Shown: positions 44,876-55,169 of the stretch, in pieces | Position numbering within the stretch: position 1 is the first letter of the stretch | How the letters are laid out: the number at the start of each line of letters is the position of its first letter | From: Saccharicrinis aurantiacus | GTDB lineage: Bacteria; Bacteroidota; Bacteroidia; Bacteroidales; Marinilabiliaceae | NCBI RefSeq assembly: GCF_001660705.2 | Contig: NZ_LYBV02000007.1 | Location: 310,001 to 374,000, forward strand | Length of the DNA stretch: 64,000 bases | Direction: 5' to 3' | Translations under genes and position numbers: made by a program | The notes under the pieces: model-generated | What the model saw: the letters and a program-made list of their open reading frames with translations, nothing else | What the model was told of the DNA's origin: nothing | Database searches by the model: none

Positions 44876-47320
44876 TTATTTGCTCACCATAAATCTGCCC
44901 CTCTCACTCTCACTACCCTCTTCTTTAATTACATAAACATATAGCCCATTCTGCAGTGTTGAATTGGTATATAGTATTCTATTACTTGCTGAAACAACAC
45001 TTAATTTTTGTTGATCCACTAATTTACCAGCTACATTGTACACACTAATAATTGGAGCACTCATGTTAAATGAAATTTTAATGGTAGTTTGGTCAGTAAA
45101 TGGGTTAGGAAAAACTGTGTTGTTCGATGTATCATCAGCCTCTTCCTCAATAATATTAGTGCTTATTGCTGATTTAGTAGTGAAGTTTACATCATCAATA
45201 CTTAACTCAAAATCTTCGAAAGTCTCTCCATTACCGTTTAACGAGAATACAATTCGTTTTACATCTTCAATATTCGCACTATTGCCGTTGTTATCCACAA
45301 AATCATTAAAATTAATACTGTACGTTTCTGCATTTGTATTTGCCGGAAGTATGTAGCGGAATCGGTTTTCCCAATTATTAATGCTTTCGTGCATCAATAC
45401 CAATTCGATAGGATGTGTACTTTGACTAGTAAATTCAATAGTATTAAAATCGGTTACATTTAGAGTTTGATCACCGGGTAATACTTGTCGGAATACATTA
45501 AAAGTGTTTTTAATCTTGCCCGAAGTATATAAATTACGTTCCACAAAATGTCTGTCTTCAGCAGCTTCTGTTGTACTTCTCGAAATATCATAGAAACTTA
45601 CTTCAGCGCTTGATTTTAAATAATCAACTCCCCAAGGGCCATCGGCCAAGTATAGCGCATCCATTTGTTCAGTAGCATCTGATTTAAGTGAGATACCAGC
45701 ATCAAATAAACTTCCAGTTTCTACAATAACAGTTTCATATCTATTACCCGATAATGCCACGGCTTTACTCATATTTTGGTTTGAAGAATGTTCGGTTTCT
45801 TTATAATTGGCATTGAAGTTTACACTTTTACTGGCATCGTTATTTATCAGCTCTAAATGTATTTTCCCGTTTTGATAGAATCCTGATTTAACAAAGACAC
45901 TAGGTATTTTCTCAACATTAACATCGCTGATTACATTCTTTTCTGATTTAAATTGGTCGATAATTTGATTGGCAATGGCAAATACCTGAGCATTGTTACC
46001 ACCCCATATCTGAAAATTATAATAGCTTCCTTCAGGGTATTGGTCGATATTCCAATAGCTAAAAAGCTCGTAATTGTTACCATTTTCTTTAATAGAGAAA
46101 CTTAAGGTATTTTCTACTTGGCCAGTGGCGCGTAGTAGTTTAGAATGAATAATTTGATGTCCGCGTACCTGAACTAAACGCACATCTTGTAAGCTTGAGT
46201 TATTTAAGCGGTCGCAGATGGCTTTTGAATGATCGTATACCGCATTGGGAGTATAGGTTGCTAAAGTTACTGCAATACGTTTATCATTTTTGTAATAATC
46301 AACAGAGAATACTTCAGTGGCATTGGTAATCTCCACCAAGTCCTCAGGGCTCGATACATAAGCCGTTTCTGTGCCAAACATACCTGTTGAAGGAATATAA
46401 GTTTGTAGTTTAGATGTCGATGAGGATTTTAAACTTTGATGCGCTGCCATACTGATCTGAGCAGATTTAGTATTCGTAAAATTTTGCTTTACACCTCGTG
46501 AGAAATTACGTTTTGCAATTTTTTCAGCTAGAGTACCGTTGCTTTCTAATCCCCCGTTATTACCCGATGTAACATCAGTTGCTGTTGAAACATCTGTAAT
46601 GTTTTCGGTTGTAATAGCGTCGTAAGGATTTGCAGTTACGTAAAAAATGGCATCGTTAAAATCTTGATCACACGAGGCATAATCTCTTCTGATATCTTCA
46701 AAACCTAATATGATTCTTTCGTTTTCAGGGTCTGCTAATAGTACGTTGTGTTGACGTAAGTTGCTATCTGCTTCAGGATTGTAGTTTGTGTTTGAATATA
46801 CCTGCCAATGCCCGTCAGTAACGGCACCATTTTTCCAGCCATTGGCTAATAGTACCCAACCAATGCTGGTTCCTGCTTTAAAGTTCCCAATTTTCACTTT
46901 ATTACCGGTAAGAAGTCCGCCACCACTATAAAGCGCGGATACATTAGGGAAGATTATAGTAATATCTTCTTTACTTGGTGCATCTTCAGGTGCTTGACCG
47001 CTTGGGTAAGTGTAAAAACCCAATACATTTTTATAACCAGCGCCCTCACCAACAAAGGTTACAAACACCTCTGCATTGTCATTTAAATGAATATCTGTTT
47101 CATATCCGGAACTTATATAATGCGGATTATAATCAGGAACTGGATACCCTTCGGGTAAAGCGTTGGCAATCATATCTAAAGTTTCCTGACTTACATTGTC
47201 AGAAGGATCTAGTAAATACTCAGGTGTTCCGTTGCTGGTGTAGGTGCCTAAGTAATTATAGTTTTGAGCTTGTATACTTAAGGCAATTAAGGTGATTGAT
47301 AAAAGTAAAATATGTTTCAT
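44876..47320 (-). CDS. DUF4114 protein with C-terminal T9SS sorting domain
   Basis: An 814-residue secreted protein. The signal peptide begins MKHILLLS and ends at IQAQ. The frame opens at a TTG (47341), but that codon lies in a -7 box, so ATG 47320 is chosen. Residues about 90-235 form a DUF4114-like domain with GWVLLANGW and IILGFEDIRRDYASCDQDFNDAIFY in its calcium-binding-like end. The central part (LruC-like beta domains) is not recognised with certainty. The last 80 residues, from VFPNPFTDQTTI to GLYVYVIKEEG, are a type A sorting domain for T9SS export. Probably a cell-surface adhesin-like protein. Confidence 0.85.
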   Translation of the reverse strand: MKHILLLSITLIALSIQAQNYNYLGTYTSNGTPEYLLDPSDNVSQETLDMIANALPEGYPVPDYNPHYISSGYETDIHLNDNAEVFVTFVGEGAGYKNVLGFYTYPSGQAPEDAPSKEDITIIFPNVSALYSGGGLLTGNKVKIGNFKAGTSIGWVLLANGWKNGAVTDGHWQVYSNTNYNPEADSNLRQHNVLLADPENERIILGFEDIRRDYASCDQDFNDAIFYVTANPYDAITTENITDVSTATDVTSGNNGGLESNGTLAEKIAKRNFSRGVKQNFTNTKSAQISMAAHQSLKSSSTSKLQTYIPSTGMFGTETAYVSSPEDLVEITNATEVFSVDYYKNDKRIAVTLATYTPNAVYDHSKAICDRLNNSSLQDVRLVQVRGHQIIHSKLLRATGQVENTLSFSIKENGNNYELFSYWNIDQYPEGSYYNFQIWGGNNAQVFAIANQIIDQFKSEKNVISDVNVEKIPSVFVKSGFYQNGKIHLELINNDASKSVNFNANYKETEHSSNQNMSKAVALSGNRYETVIVETGSLFDAGISLKSDATEQMDALYLADGPWGVDYLKSSAEVSFYDISRSTTEAAEDRHFVERNLYTSGKIKNTFNVFRQVLPGDQTLNVTDFNTIEFTSQSTHPIELVLMHESINNWENRFRYILPANTNAETYSINFNDFVDNNGNSANIEDVKRIVFSLNGNGETFEDFELSIDDVNFTTKSAISTNIIEEEADDTSNNTVFPNPFTDQTTIKISFNMSAPIISVYNVAGKLVDQQKLSVVSASNRILYTNSTLQNGLYVYVIKEEGSESERGRFMVSK

Positions 47321-47338
47321 GACTCTCTGTTTTTTCTT

Positions 47339-47346
47339 CAAATATA
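47339..47346 (-). promoter_or_regulatory. -7 box of the DUF4114 gene
   Basis: Minus-strand TATATTTG matches TAnnTTTG exactly and lies about 20 bp upstream of ATG 47320. It overlaps the alternative TTG start, which argues against that start. Confidence 0.5.
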
Positions 47347-47481
47347 TTGCATGAGAATAAACAGAATGGAGGTAAATCGGTGAGTGGTAAATATGTTTAG
47401 GCGAATGGAATGTATTGTAGTTGTGATGTGTTAAAGGTCTTATTTTGTTTATGTGGTAATCTTATGAGCAGGGGATACATC

Positions 47482-47516
47482 ACAATGGCATGTATTGTTT
47501 TATTACATGCCATTGT
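47482..47516. terminator. Hairpin downstream of the aldo/keto reductase gene
   Basis: ACAATGGCATGTA (47482-47494) pairs perfectly with TACATGCCATTGT (47504-47516). No T run follows on the minus strand, so its use as a terminator is uncertain. Confidence 0.45.
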
Positions 47517-47546
47517 ATTTAATTTATAAATATTCGCCAGGTTTAT

Positions 47547-49013
47547 TTAAGCTCTATTGCCTTGTTCATCTACAGTAAATACCTCAATTGATGAGGCATC
47601 TGTTAAATCAGTTTTAAAACTAAATGGTTTGTTTTTGCTGACTTGAGGTTGGTGTTTTACTTGGCCAATACTTTTGCCATTTTGCATTACCTCATAATAA
47701 GCTATGGGTACTTCGGCAGCAAAAGCGGTTTGCCATGTAATACGAGTTTTGTTATCCAAATTTGTAAATGTAATATCTCGCGGAGCCGAAAGGTTAACCT
47801 TGGGTAACTGAAAATAATTGGTTTGCCCATTGCGTACCTTGCTTGTTTTTTCTTCAATCTGCTTTTGTTCTTGTTCCGATAGGGTATTGGGTTTAATTTG
47901 CGCCGCATAAAAATTCTGCGTAAGCTGGCATTTTAGCGGGTCGTCGTCGATATTACCAATGCCAATAATTAGGGTATCTACATAGGGCGAGTTTAATACA
48001 TAAGCAATCAATTCGTTACTTGGTAGGGTTGGCGAGCCTACTTTACGATATACATCGGCAGGTGTGAGTGAAAAACGCGGTTCTTTATGGTACATAACTG
48101 CATCGGCAAAAACTTTCATGCCAATAACACCTAGGCCTTTGGCTTTGGCCAATGGAAGTACATTATTAAGCATATTAAAATACAATTTATCGTTGGCATT
48201 TACTGAAACCAACATGGCATCTAATATATCATATTCGTCGCGCTGTATCATATCTATCATGGCAGCGGGGTTATGATGGCCCGAGAAACCAATGTGCTTA
48301 ATTAACTTTTCGTGTTTAGGATTTGTGCCCGTATGGTTTGTGCCATCTCTATAATCGCGCAGAGCCACAAGTGCTCCAAAGTTGTCATTGGTATTTAAAG
48401 GCGTATCCAAACCCTTATACAGCACATCAACTTCCTCAATGCCTGTTATACTATGTACAAGCATAATATCTAGGTAAGCTCCATCGGGGTAAAACCCCTC
48501 ACCATCGCCAAAAACTTGGGATAAGGAACGCTTTAAGTCGCCAATGGCACAAGCCACATTTTCACCGTTCGATACATTTCGCACATGCTCACGTTCGGGC
48601 CATCCCGGTTTACCCCAGCGCATTAATGTTTTGCTGGTTAATTTAATGTTGCGGCGTAGTTTTTTATTGTAATTGCTTTTGCCAGGTATTAAATTGAGCG
48701 TGGTAAAAGCTTTGTGGTAATTTAATTGACTAGGCCCATATAGGTTAGAGGTGTCGAAGTAATTTACGCCCAAGTCAAATGCTTTTAATATGATTGCTTC
48801 GGGATTAACATCATCAGGTGTCCACTGCAAAGAAGCTTGTCCGCCAAGACCAAGGGTACTTACCTTAAAGTTGATTCCCCCGAAGTTTCTTTTTAAGGGG
48901 CTTGGTGCTTTATTGGTAAATGATGATGCGAATGGTACAATACTTACTCCGGCAGCGACTGCTGAAGATAAACGAATAAAATCGCGACGCGATATGGGAT
49001 ATTTGTTTTTCAT
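47547..49013 (-). CDS. Tat-exported aldo/keto reductase family protein
   Basis: A 488-residue exported oxidoreductase. The twin-arginine motif SRRDFIRLSS is followed by a hydrophobic stretch, as in Tat signal peptides that carry a folded enzyme. The reductase barrel begins VSTLGLGG, with the catalytic-aspartate strand LGVNYFDTSNLYG containing the active-site tyrosine, and later HIGFSGHHNPA. After about residue 400 a fibronectin-like beta domain follows. ATG 49013 is chosen over an upstream TTG at 49022. The substrate is unknown; a cofactor carried by Tat export would fit. Confidence 0.88.
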   Translation of the reverse strand: MKNKYPISRRDFIRLSSAVAAGVSIVPFASSFTNKAPSPLKRNFGGINFKVSTLGLGGQASLQWTPDDVNPEAIILKAFDLGVNYFDTSNLYGPSQLNYHKAFTTLNLIPGKSNYNKKLRRNIKLTSKTLMRWGKPGWPEREHVRNVSNGENVACAIGDLKRSLSQVFGDGEGFYPDGAYLDIMLVHSITGIEEVDVLYKGLDTPLNTNDNFGALVALRDYRDGTNHTGTNPKHEKLIKHIGFSGHHNPAAMIDMIQRDEYDILDAMLVSVNANDKLYFNMLNNVLPLAKAKGLGVIGMKVFADAVMYHKEPRFSLTPADVYRKVGSPTLPSNELIAYVLNSPYVDTLIIGIGNIDDDPLKCQLTQNFYAAQIKPNTLSEQEQKQIEEKTSKVRNGQTNYFQLPKVNLSAPRDITFTNLDNKTRITWQTAFAAEVPIAYYEVMQNGKSIGQVKHQPQVSKNKPFSFKTDLTDASSIEVFTVDEQGNRA

Positions 49014-49164
49014 AACATACAAGTTCTAAGTTTCTCTTTAAGCATCGATTAATTTAACTCAATTATAAGAGTTAATCAAGTATTGCGTTGATGTTATAGA
49101 GATTACTAGGACCTATTGAATCTTTCTTTAGGAGCTACATACATTCTTACTATTGAGCGGTAAA

Positions 49165-49192
49165 TGCCCTCTTCTATCTAAATAAAAGAGGG
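49165..49192 (-). terminator. Terminator-like hairpin after the ABC transporter operon
   Basis: GCCCTCTT (49165-49172) pairs perfectly with AAGAGGGC (49185-49192), 30 bp downstream of the EreA-like stop on the minus strand, followed there by ATTT. Confidence 0.55.
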
Positions 49193-49221
49193 CTAAATGG
49201 CGTCAATTATTAAATACACTA

Positions 49222-50460
49222 CTATTTTTTGTTTGCGCCAAATGGAGTAGAGGGTGCTGAGTTGCGCACCACAATTATGGATTGCATTAAGTCGGTGGTA
49301 TTGTATTGAATATTCAAAGACTTTAAGAGAATGGGCTGATGTGAGAATGGCGAGTTGGGTTTATCAATGTCAAAGCAAGTTATACTATTTTTATCAGTTG
49401 CTTTTTTAAGTACGTTTAAATAGACCTTTGTGCCTACTAGCCAACTATCTTGAACCCACGAATTGCTGTTTTGTAACTTAGTATTATAATACAATTTCTG
49501 TTTTGATTTAAATATTTTAAATACCCCTGGAAAAAAGTACTCGGGCGTCATACTTTTGCTGTTTAAATAGAAAATATTGTAGGTGTAAATGTTTTTATTT
49601 AAATCGTTTTTTAATTGTGATGCAAACCATTTTATACCATCCAACTCTGCTTGATTTGTATGTGCATAACCCCAAGTGCCAATCATTTTTTTGGTTTGTA
49701 GGTGTAAGTGCTTTTCCAAGGCTTTGTAGTTTTCAAAAATGCAAGAGTCTCGCACCTTATCCCAATTGTAATCGGCAGCACGTGCTAGCTCTCCATTAAT
49801 GATATTATTTAATGAGTACTTGTAAAAGAAAAGATCTTCGGACTTGAAGTTTTTATTTTCCGATGCAAGTAATAGTTCTTTAATGTGCGATAGTTCAGTA
49901 CTATCTAGGTTATATTTGCCTTCAATGTTTTTTAGTATAGGATCCTCTGCTTGGTATTTGGCCAGTATGTGTTGTATACATTTCGCTGTATAGGTATAGT
50001 TCCCGGAGGGTATATCCACCCCTATGTAGGTAATTTTATTTTGACTTTGCTTATTAAGCGCAATGATATTTTTATAAATCAGGTACTGCTCTTTACACCA
50101 AGCAAATGAACCTTTTACATCATTAAACATTTCCTTTATGCCAAGCGTGTCTTCATTTAAAATATGTTTATTTAGTTCTTCGGTGTATGCCCAATCTGTT
50201 TCGGCTAAAATGTAGGTAAAATCACAGGCCTGTTTATATTCATTTATAAGGCGATTGGTAATTTTATGGTTGGCATTGTATCCATGCGATTCGCCAATGA
50301 ATACAATATCGGCCTTATCAATAGCTTGTTGGTTTATTATTTTCTCCTCCTGATAGAAATCTATTTTTGAATGGAGTAGGTAGTCCACTATGGAATCTTG
50401 CGCAAAGCACGTGTTAGTTAAAAACACTAGGCTAAACAGAAATAAGGTTGTTGTTTTCAT
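49222..50460 (-). CDS. Secreted erythromycin-esterase (EreA)-like protein
   Basis: A 412-residue protein with signal peptide (1-20, ending CFAQ). The core resembles the EreA/ChaN-type fold: IVFIGESHGYNANH near residue 52 carries the conserved E and H, ILAETDW and YIGVDIPSG follow, and GTWGYAHTNQ supplies the later histidine. True macrolide esterases are cytoplasmic and share only the active-site pattern. This exported form probably acts on another ester or binds heme, so I do not assign antibiotic resistance. It is 10 bp after the fourth permease, making it the last gene of the ABC operon. Confidence 0.75.
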   Translation of the reverse strand: MKTTTLFLFSLVFLTNTCFAQDSIVDYLLHSKIDFYQEEKIINQQAIDKADIVFIGESHGYNANHKITNRLINEYKQACDFTYILAETDWAYTEELNKHILNEDTLGIKEMFNDVKGSFAWCKEQYLIYKNIIALNKQSQNKITYIGVDIPSGNYTYTAKCIQHILAKYQAEDPILKNIEGKYNLDSTELSHIKELLLASENKNFKSEDLFFYKYSLNNIINGELARAADYNWDKVRDSCIFENYKALEKHLHLQTKKMIGTWGYAHTNQAELDGIKWFASQLKNDLNKNIYTYNIFYLNSKSMTPEYFFPGVFKIFKSKQKLYYNTKLQNSNSWVQDSWLVGTKVYLNVLKKATDKNSITCFDIDKPNSPFSHQPILLKSLNIQYNTTDLMQSIIVVRNSAPSTPFGANKK

Positions 50461-50470
50461 ATAGTTTTTA

Positions 50471-52780
50471 TTATTCGTAACGTAAGGCTTTTATTGGGTT
50501 TTGTTTGGCGGCACGATAGGTTATTGTACTCACAGATATAAGGGATAGCGCCATTAGTATTATAAATGCGAAAATATAAACCAGCCAATTGACTGTAATT
50601 CTATATGCAAACTCTTGCAGCCATATATGCATAACTATAGCAACCACCGGACAAGCCACAGCAAAGGCTATGCTTACTTTGGTAATGAAATTAATATTTA
50701 GCATTTTCATGAGCTCAGCAATATTGGCACCATTAACTTTTCTAATGCCAATTTCTTTTGTTTTTTGCTCCACAATAAAAATAGTCATGCTTAAAAGGCC
50801 AATACTACTTATTAATAAAGTTAGTAAACCAAATCCGCCAAGAATATTTGCTTCGGCTTGCTCATTAACATATAAATTGGCGCTAGCTTCTTGCATGGTT
50901 TGTAGAATGTATGATTGAGGCGAAATATCTGATAATATTTTGTTGATATCTTTTATTGCAACAGCATTGTTGCCATTGGTTTTAATAAGTAAACATCCAC
51001 AATAATTTGAAGGCTCGCTGTATGTTATCACCAGTTGTCTTATGGGTGTATATAAATTTGCAATATTAAAGTTATCGCAAATGCCAATTACCTTGTACTT
51101 TTTATCGTTATGAATTAGTGGTGTGGTTAATGCTTTATCATACCCTCCTAAATCGAGTGCATATTTGGCATTAATAATTAAGGAATATTCTTCGTTAAAT
51201 TGTGTTGGATTAAAGGCTCTTCCTTTTAAAATTTTTATTCCTGTTGTTTTAAATAAATTACTACTTGTTCTAAAAATATAGCAATACTCATTTTCTTTTC
51301 CTTCAATAGAATAGCTGTTAATTGACGAAGAGAACTCTTGAAAGCTACCTTGATTAAAACTATAGGATAATATATTGGGATTTTGATTCAACTTTGCTGA
51401 AATAACATCAAAATTCTGATCAATGGGATAATTGTAAGTACTGATTTGAATTAAGTTTTTGTTGGAGTATCCTTTATCTGAATGAATAGCAAAACTAATT
51501 TGTTTTTGCATTATATAAGCACTTAAGGCTATAAATACTGCAATTGCAAATTGTGCTATAACCATTGAGGTATTAAATGTTTTTCCAAAGTTTTGCTTTT
51601 TATTGTAGGTGCTCTTTTTTGCGAAAGCATATAACAAATACTGATAACAAGCACAGATAATTATTGTGGTAATAGTGCAAACAGAAACTATTAAAAGTAG
51701 CTTTCCATAACCAATGGTATTGAAAAAATTCACATTCATTTTTTCAATAAAGAATGGAATGCAGAATATGCATATTATAAGGGCACATAAAGAGGATATA
51801 ATAACAACGATGGAAATATCGAGCCAATAATCTATTATAATTTGTCTATGTTTTGCCCCAAGAATACGTTTTAATTTAAACTTATTTTGCCCTTTGTAAA
51901 ACAAATTTGTGAGTAAGGAAAAGTAGTTGATTATAGATATCAAAAGTACAATTAGTCCGGCTAAACTAACCACTATAATATGGGTGGTTTTTGATACTTC
52001 AAATGGAGTTTCTAGGTGTAGCTTACTGTAAGGATAAAGTGAAACTTTTACATCAAGTTTTTCTACAGCCTTGTTCATATTTGCATTTAAGCGCTCCTCT
52101 AATTCTGTAACATTATTCGTATTTACTTTTGTAATGATGTAATCGCACCAATTGAACCAACCTTCGCAATTATTGGTGTAAAATTGCGATGTTTCAAAGT
52201 TTACAAAAGCCTGTTGCTTAAACGTTGTGTTTTCAGGGAAATCTTTATAAATGCCTTCAATGGTTAATAAGATGGAATCTTGCAAAATAATAGACTCTCC
52301 AAGCACCGAGGTAGAGCCAAATAGACGATTTGATTCCTTCTCAGAGATAATTATGCCACCTTTATTTTGTAATGGATTTTCAGTTTTCTGAATAAAGTGG
52401 AATGGTAGTATCTCTAAGAATTGATAATCGGCGATACAAATATCGAACTGATGCCAGTGTTTATTAATATTAACAGAAAAACTTTCGGGCCAGACGTTTA
52501 AGAGGGCGGTGTTTTCTAGTTCAGAAAAGTTATTACGCATATATTCAGCAGCCACTGTTGGAACTACAATATCGAGCTCATTATCAATAGTATCACTGAA
52601 AGCGAGCATATAAATATCATCAACATCATCGATATGTTTATCGAAAGACCAATGTACATAGGCCCATGTTGTTGCCAAAGTGCAACAGCTTATACCTATT
52701 GTAAGACCAATAATGCTTATGATAGCATGGTGTTTCATACTAATTACACTGCGTAAAGATTGCTTTATTTTGGCTATCAT
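50471..52780 (-). CDS. FtsX/MacB-like ABC transporter permease (fourth in operon)
   Basis: A 769-residue permease with the two-half architecture of Bacteroidota FtsX-like proteins. An N-terminal membrane helix is followed by a MacB-type periplasmic domain (to about 260) and three helices. A second periplasmic domain (about 430-640) and three C-terminal helices follow. The FtsX motif KEIGIRKVNGA precedes the second helix set, and the matching segment of the first set is reduced to KLKRILGAKH. The sequence ends NPIKALRYE. MacB-like permeases act as mechanical transducers for periplasmic substrates. Overlapping or short gaps place it in one operon with the ATPase. Confidence 0.92.
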   Translation of the reverse strand: MIAKIKQSLRSVISMKHHAIISIIGLTIGISCCTLATTWAYVHWSFDKHIDDVDDIYMLAFSDTIDNELDIVVPTVAAEYMRNNFSELENTALLNVWPESFSVNINKHWHQFDICIADYQFLEILPFHFIQKTENPLQNKGGIIISEKESNRLFGSTSVLGESIILQDSILLTIEGIYKDFPENTTFKQQAFVNFETSQFYTNNCEGWFNWCDYIITKVNTNNVTELEERLNANMNKAVEKLDVKVSLYPYSKLHLETPFEVSKTTHIIVVSLAGLIVLLISIINYFSLLTNLFYKGQNKFKLKRILGAKHRQIIIDYWLDISIVVIISSLCALIICIFCIPFFIEKMNVNFFNTIGYGKLLLIVSVCTITTIIICACYQYLLYAFAKKSTYNKKQNFGKTFNTSMVIAQFAIAVFIALSAYIMQKQISFAIHSDKGYSNKNLIQISTYNYPIDQNFDVISAKLNQNPNILSYSFNQGSFQEFSSSINSYSIEGKENEYCYIFRTSSNLFKTTGIKILKGRAFNPTQFNEEYSLIINAKYALDLGGYDKALTTPLIHNDKKYKVIGICDNFNIANLYTPIRQLVITYSEPSNYCGCLLIKTNGNNAVAIKDINKILSDISPQSYILQTMQEASANLYVNEQAEANILGGFGLLTLLISSIGLLSMTIFIVEQKTKEIGIRKVNGANIAELMKMLNINFITKVSIAFAVACPVVAIVMHIWLQEFAYRITVNWLVYIFAFIILMALSLISVSTITYRAAKQNPIKALRYE

Positions 52781-52804
52781 TATAAAAGAGATAATTTGTT
52801 GGTA

Positions 52805-55144
52805 TTACTCATAACGCAAGGCTTCAATAGGATTTTGCTTGGCTGATTTAATAGTATTTACTGAAACAGTTATGGCTACAATAATAGCGCAAAGTGCACC
52901 TCCAATTAAAAATGGCGTTGGAGACAGACTAATTCTGAATGCAAATTTTTCTAGCCACTGATTCATGCCCCAATAGGTAATTGGGGTGGCAATAATTAAT
53001 GATACTACTACCCATTTAAACAAACCTTGATTCAGCATTAAGCATATTTCGGTGATGGTTGCACCATTTACTTTACGTATACCAATTTCTTTAATACGTT
53101 TTTGCATAAAAAACACTGATATGGCAAATATCCCCATGGATGCAATGATGATGGTTAGGATGGTAAAATAATAGATAGCTTTAGCAGTAGAACGTTCTGT
53201 TGTATACCAATCGTTTATAATGGCATCCATAAAACGGTATTCCATGGCTTCAATTCCAGTAAAATTTTTGTACGTATCCAGAACCATTGTCATTGTTGCA
53301 TTTGGGTTTCCACTGCCTACCTCTACAAACATAGTCCATGCACCATCAGGGTTTTCAGCGCTTTCATTTCTTTGCCAAACTTTAGCCGGACCCATTTTCA
53401 TGTGCATTGGTCTGAAGGTGAAATCTTCAATAACACCAATAACATCAACCGCGTCTCCGTCTTCATACTGTTTAAATGAAGTAGGTAAATCATCCAACTC
53501 AAGTTCTTTAATGGCAGTTCTGTTTAAATAAATAGCATCTTTTGAGTAGGCAGTTCCTGTTGGTGTTATCTTAAATTGCATCATATCCATAAATGCTTTG
53601 TCAAAACCAAAGACCTGAAAACTTACAGGTTTGCCATTATATTCAAACGAGTTATTATTACCTCCATCCATCGGACTACCCGTAACAAAAGCTACGTTTT
53701 TCACATCCGGTATTTGTAACAATTGTTCTTTAAGGGCATTGTACTCTTTGGAATCCATATTTAATGGAAACTCGGCAATATTGCTAGTATTATAACCTAG
53801 GTTTTGATTTAGTAAGTAATCTGTTTGCTTCTGGATAAAAAGTGCCGATGTTATCAATACAATTACCACCACAAATTGGGTGCAAATAAAATATTGTAAT
53901 AAACTTACTTTTCCTTTCTTTTTTGTTTCACCTTTTAACAGTTGCAAAGCATTTTGTTTGGTAATAATTAAAGCTGGAATAATACCTGAAATCACGCCAA
54001 TACCAATAATAATACCCAATACTTGTAAAAGTAATTCAAGGCTAATTTCATTTGCTAAGTGAATGTTTGCCGACAGAATGTCGTTAATTAGAGGTTCGCA
54101 TGCGCTAGCCAGAATAAAAGAAAAAGCAGTGGCAATAAATAAAGTAATAGTAGTTTCTGTAATATGACTAAATACCAATTGTGTTCGAGTGCTTCCTACT
54201 AATTTTCGTATGGCCATGTTACGTACTCTTATTTCGGCTTGTGCAATGGCTAAATTAATGTAGTTGATAATGGCCAATACCAAAACTAATATTATCACTA
54301 ATGATAAAACCGAGAGTAAGCTTTTGTTTGATCTTCGAACACCATCACCTTGAATGCTGCTAAAGTATGTTTCAGATAAGGGTTCTAAACGGCATTGTTT
54401 AATATAGCCTTGTTTTATTAACCAAAAATCTTTTTCCTTAAGTGTATTGAATATCTTATTGTGTTGCGTTGGTAAATTTGAATTTTGCTTTTCGAATAAA
54501 AATAAAGAGAAGTTGTTGGTGCCCGGAGAATTTAAAAAGTCATTATATGGCCAGAAATGTTCAGTATCCATAAAGTTAAGAATCACATCAGCCTCAGCAA
54601 ATGATGAATCTTCCCAGTAGTTTTCGATAACACCAGTTACGGTGCAGCTATAATCATTTCTAAAACTGATGGTTTGTCCAATGGGAGATTTGTCACCAAA
54701 TACCCTAACTGCATATGCTTTGCTAATAATAACTTGGTTGCGATGTTGCAAAGCTGTTATCGAATTGCCTTCAATCAGATTAAATGAAAACATTTGCAGA
54801 AATGTAGAATCGGCAAATAATATATTGGTAATATGTTTTTGATTATCAAGACCAGTAACCACTGTTTCTGAAGTTCCAATACGACAACCTGATTCCACTT
54901 CAGGAACTTTCTCCGATATCCAATCAATAATTGGTGGAGCCCATCCTGCCCATTCCATATTATGAGTTAAACGATAAATTCGTTCGCTGTTTACCTGTTG
55001 TTTGTTTACAGAGAATTCTTGCTTAAGATAGATTCCTAGCAGCAAAGCAAAGGTAATGGCAGCCGAGAAGCCAAGGATGGTAATAACAGAGTAGGTACTG
55101 TTTTTTATAAGTCGGTTGAAGTATGTTCTGAAGAATGTTTTCAT
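52805..55144 (-). CDS. FtsX/MacB-like ABC transporter permease (third in operon)
   Basis: A 779-residue paralogue of the neighbouring permeases with the same double FtsX layout. Both FtsX motifs are well kept: RNMAIRKLVGS in the first half and KEIGIRKVNGA in the second. The MacB-like periplasmic domain carries IEGNSITALQHRNQVIISKAYA and FGDKSPIGQ. It ends NPIEALRYE. The second periplasmic domain (about 440-640) differs strongly from the other three, which suggests different partner or substrate contact. 24 bp separate it from the next gene. Confidence 0.92.
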   Translation of the reverse strand: MKTFFRTYFNRLIKNSTYSVITILGFSAAITFALLLGIYLKQEFSVNKQQVNSERIYRLTHNMEWAGWAPPIIDWISEKVPEVESGCRIGTSETVVTGLDNQKHITNILFADSTFLQMFSFNLIEGNSITALQHRNQVIISKAYAVRVFGDKSPIGQTISFRNDYSCTVTGVIENYWEDSSFAEADVILNFMDTEHFWPYNDFLNSPGTNNFSLFLFEKQNSNLPTQHNKIFNTLKEKDFWLIKQGYIKQCRLEPLSETYFSSIQGDGVRRSNKSLLSVLSLVIILVLVLAIINYINLAIAQAEIRVRNMAIRKLVGSTRTQLVFSHITETTITLFIATAFSFILASACEPLINDILSANIHLANEISLELLLQVLGIIIGIGVISGIIPALIITKQNALQLLKGETKKKGKVSLLQYFICTQFVVVIVLITSALFIQKQTDYLLNQNLGYNTSNIAEFPLNMDSKEYNALKEQLLQIPDVKNVAFVTGSPMDGGNNNSFEYNGKPVSFQVFGFDKAFMDMMQFKITPTGTAYSKDAIYLNRTAIKELELDDLPTSFKQYEDGDAVDVIGVIEDFTFRPMHMKMGPAKVWQRNESAENPDGAWTMFVEVGSGNPNATMTMVLDTYKNFTGIEAMEYRFMDAIINDWYTTERSTAKAIYYFTILTIIIASMGIFAISVFFMQKRIKEIGIRKVNGATITEICLMLNQGLFKWVVVSLIIATPITYWGMNQWLEKFAFRISLSPTPFLIGGALCAIIVAITVSVNTIKSAKQNPIEALRYE

Positions 55145-55169
55145 GATCTTTATCTGTATTAGGTTTTAT

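Noticed and set aside
49222-50460. Macrolide resistance gene
   Set aside because: Only the fold-level motifs match erythromycin esterases. The protein is exported and has no close match that I can recognise, so a resistance call is not supported.
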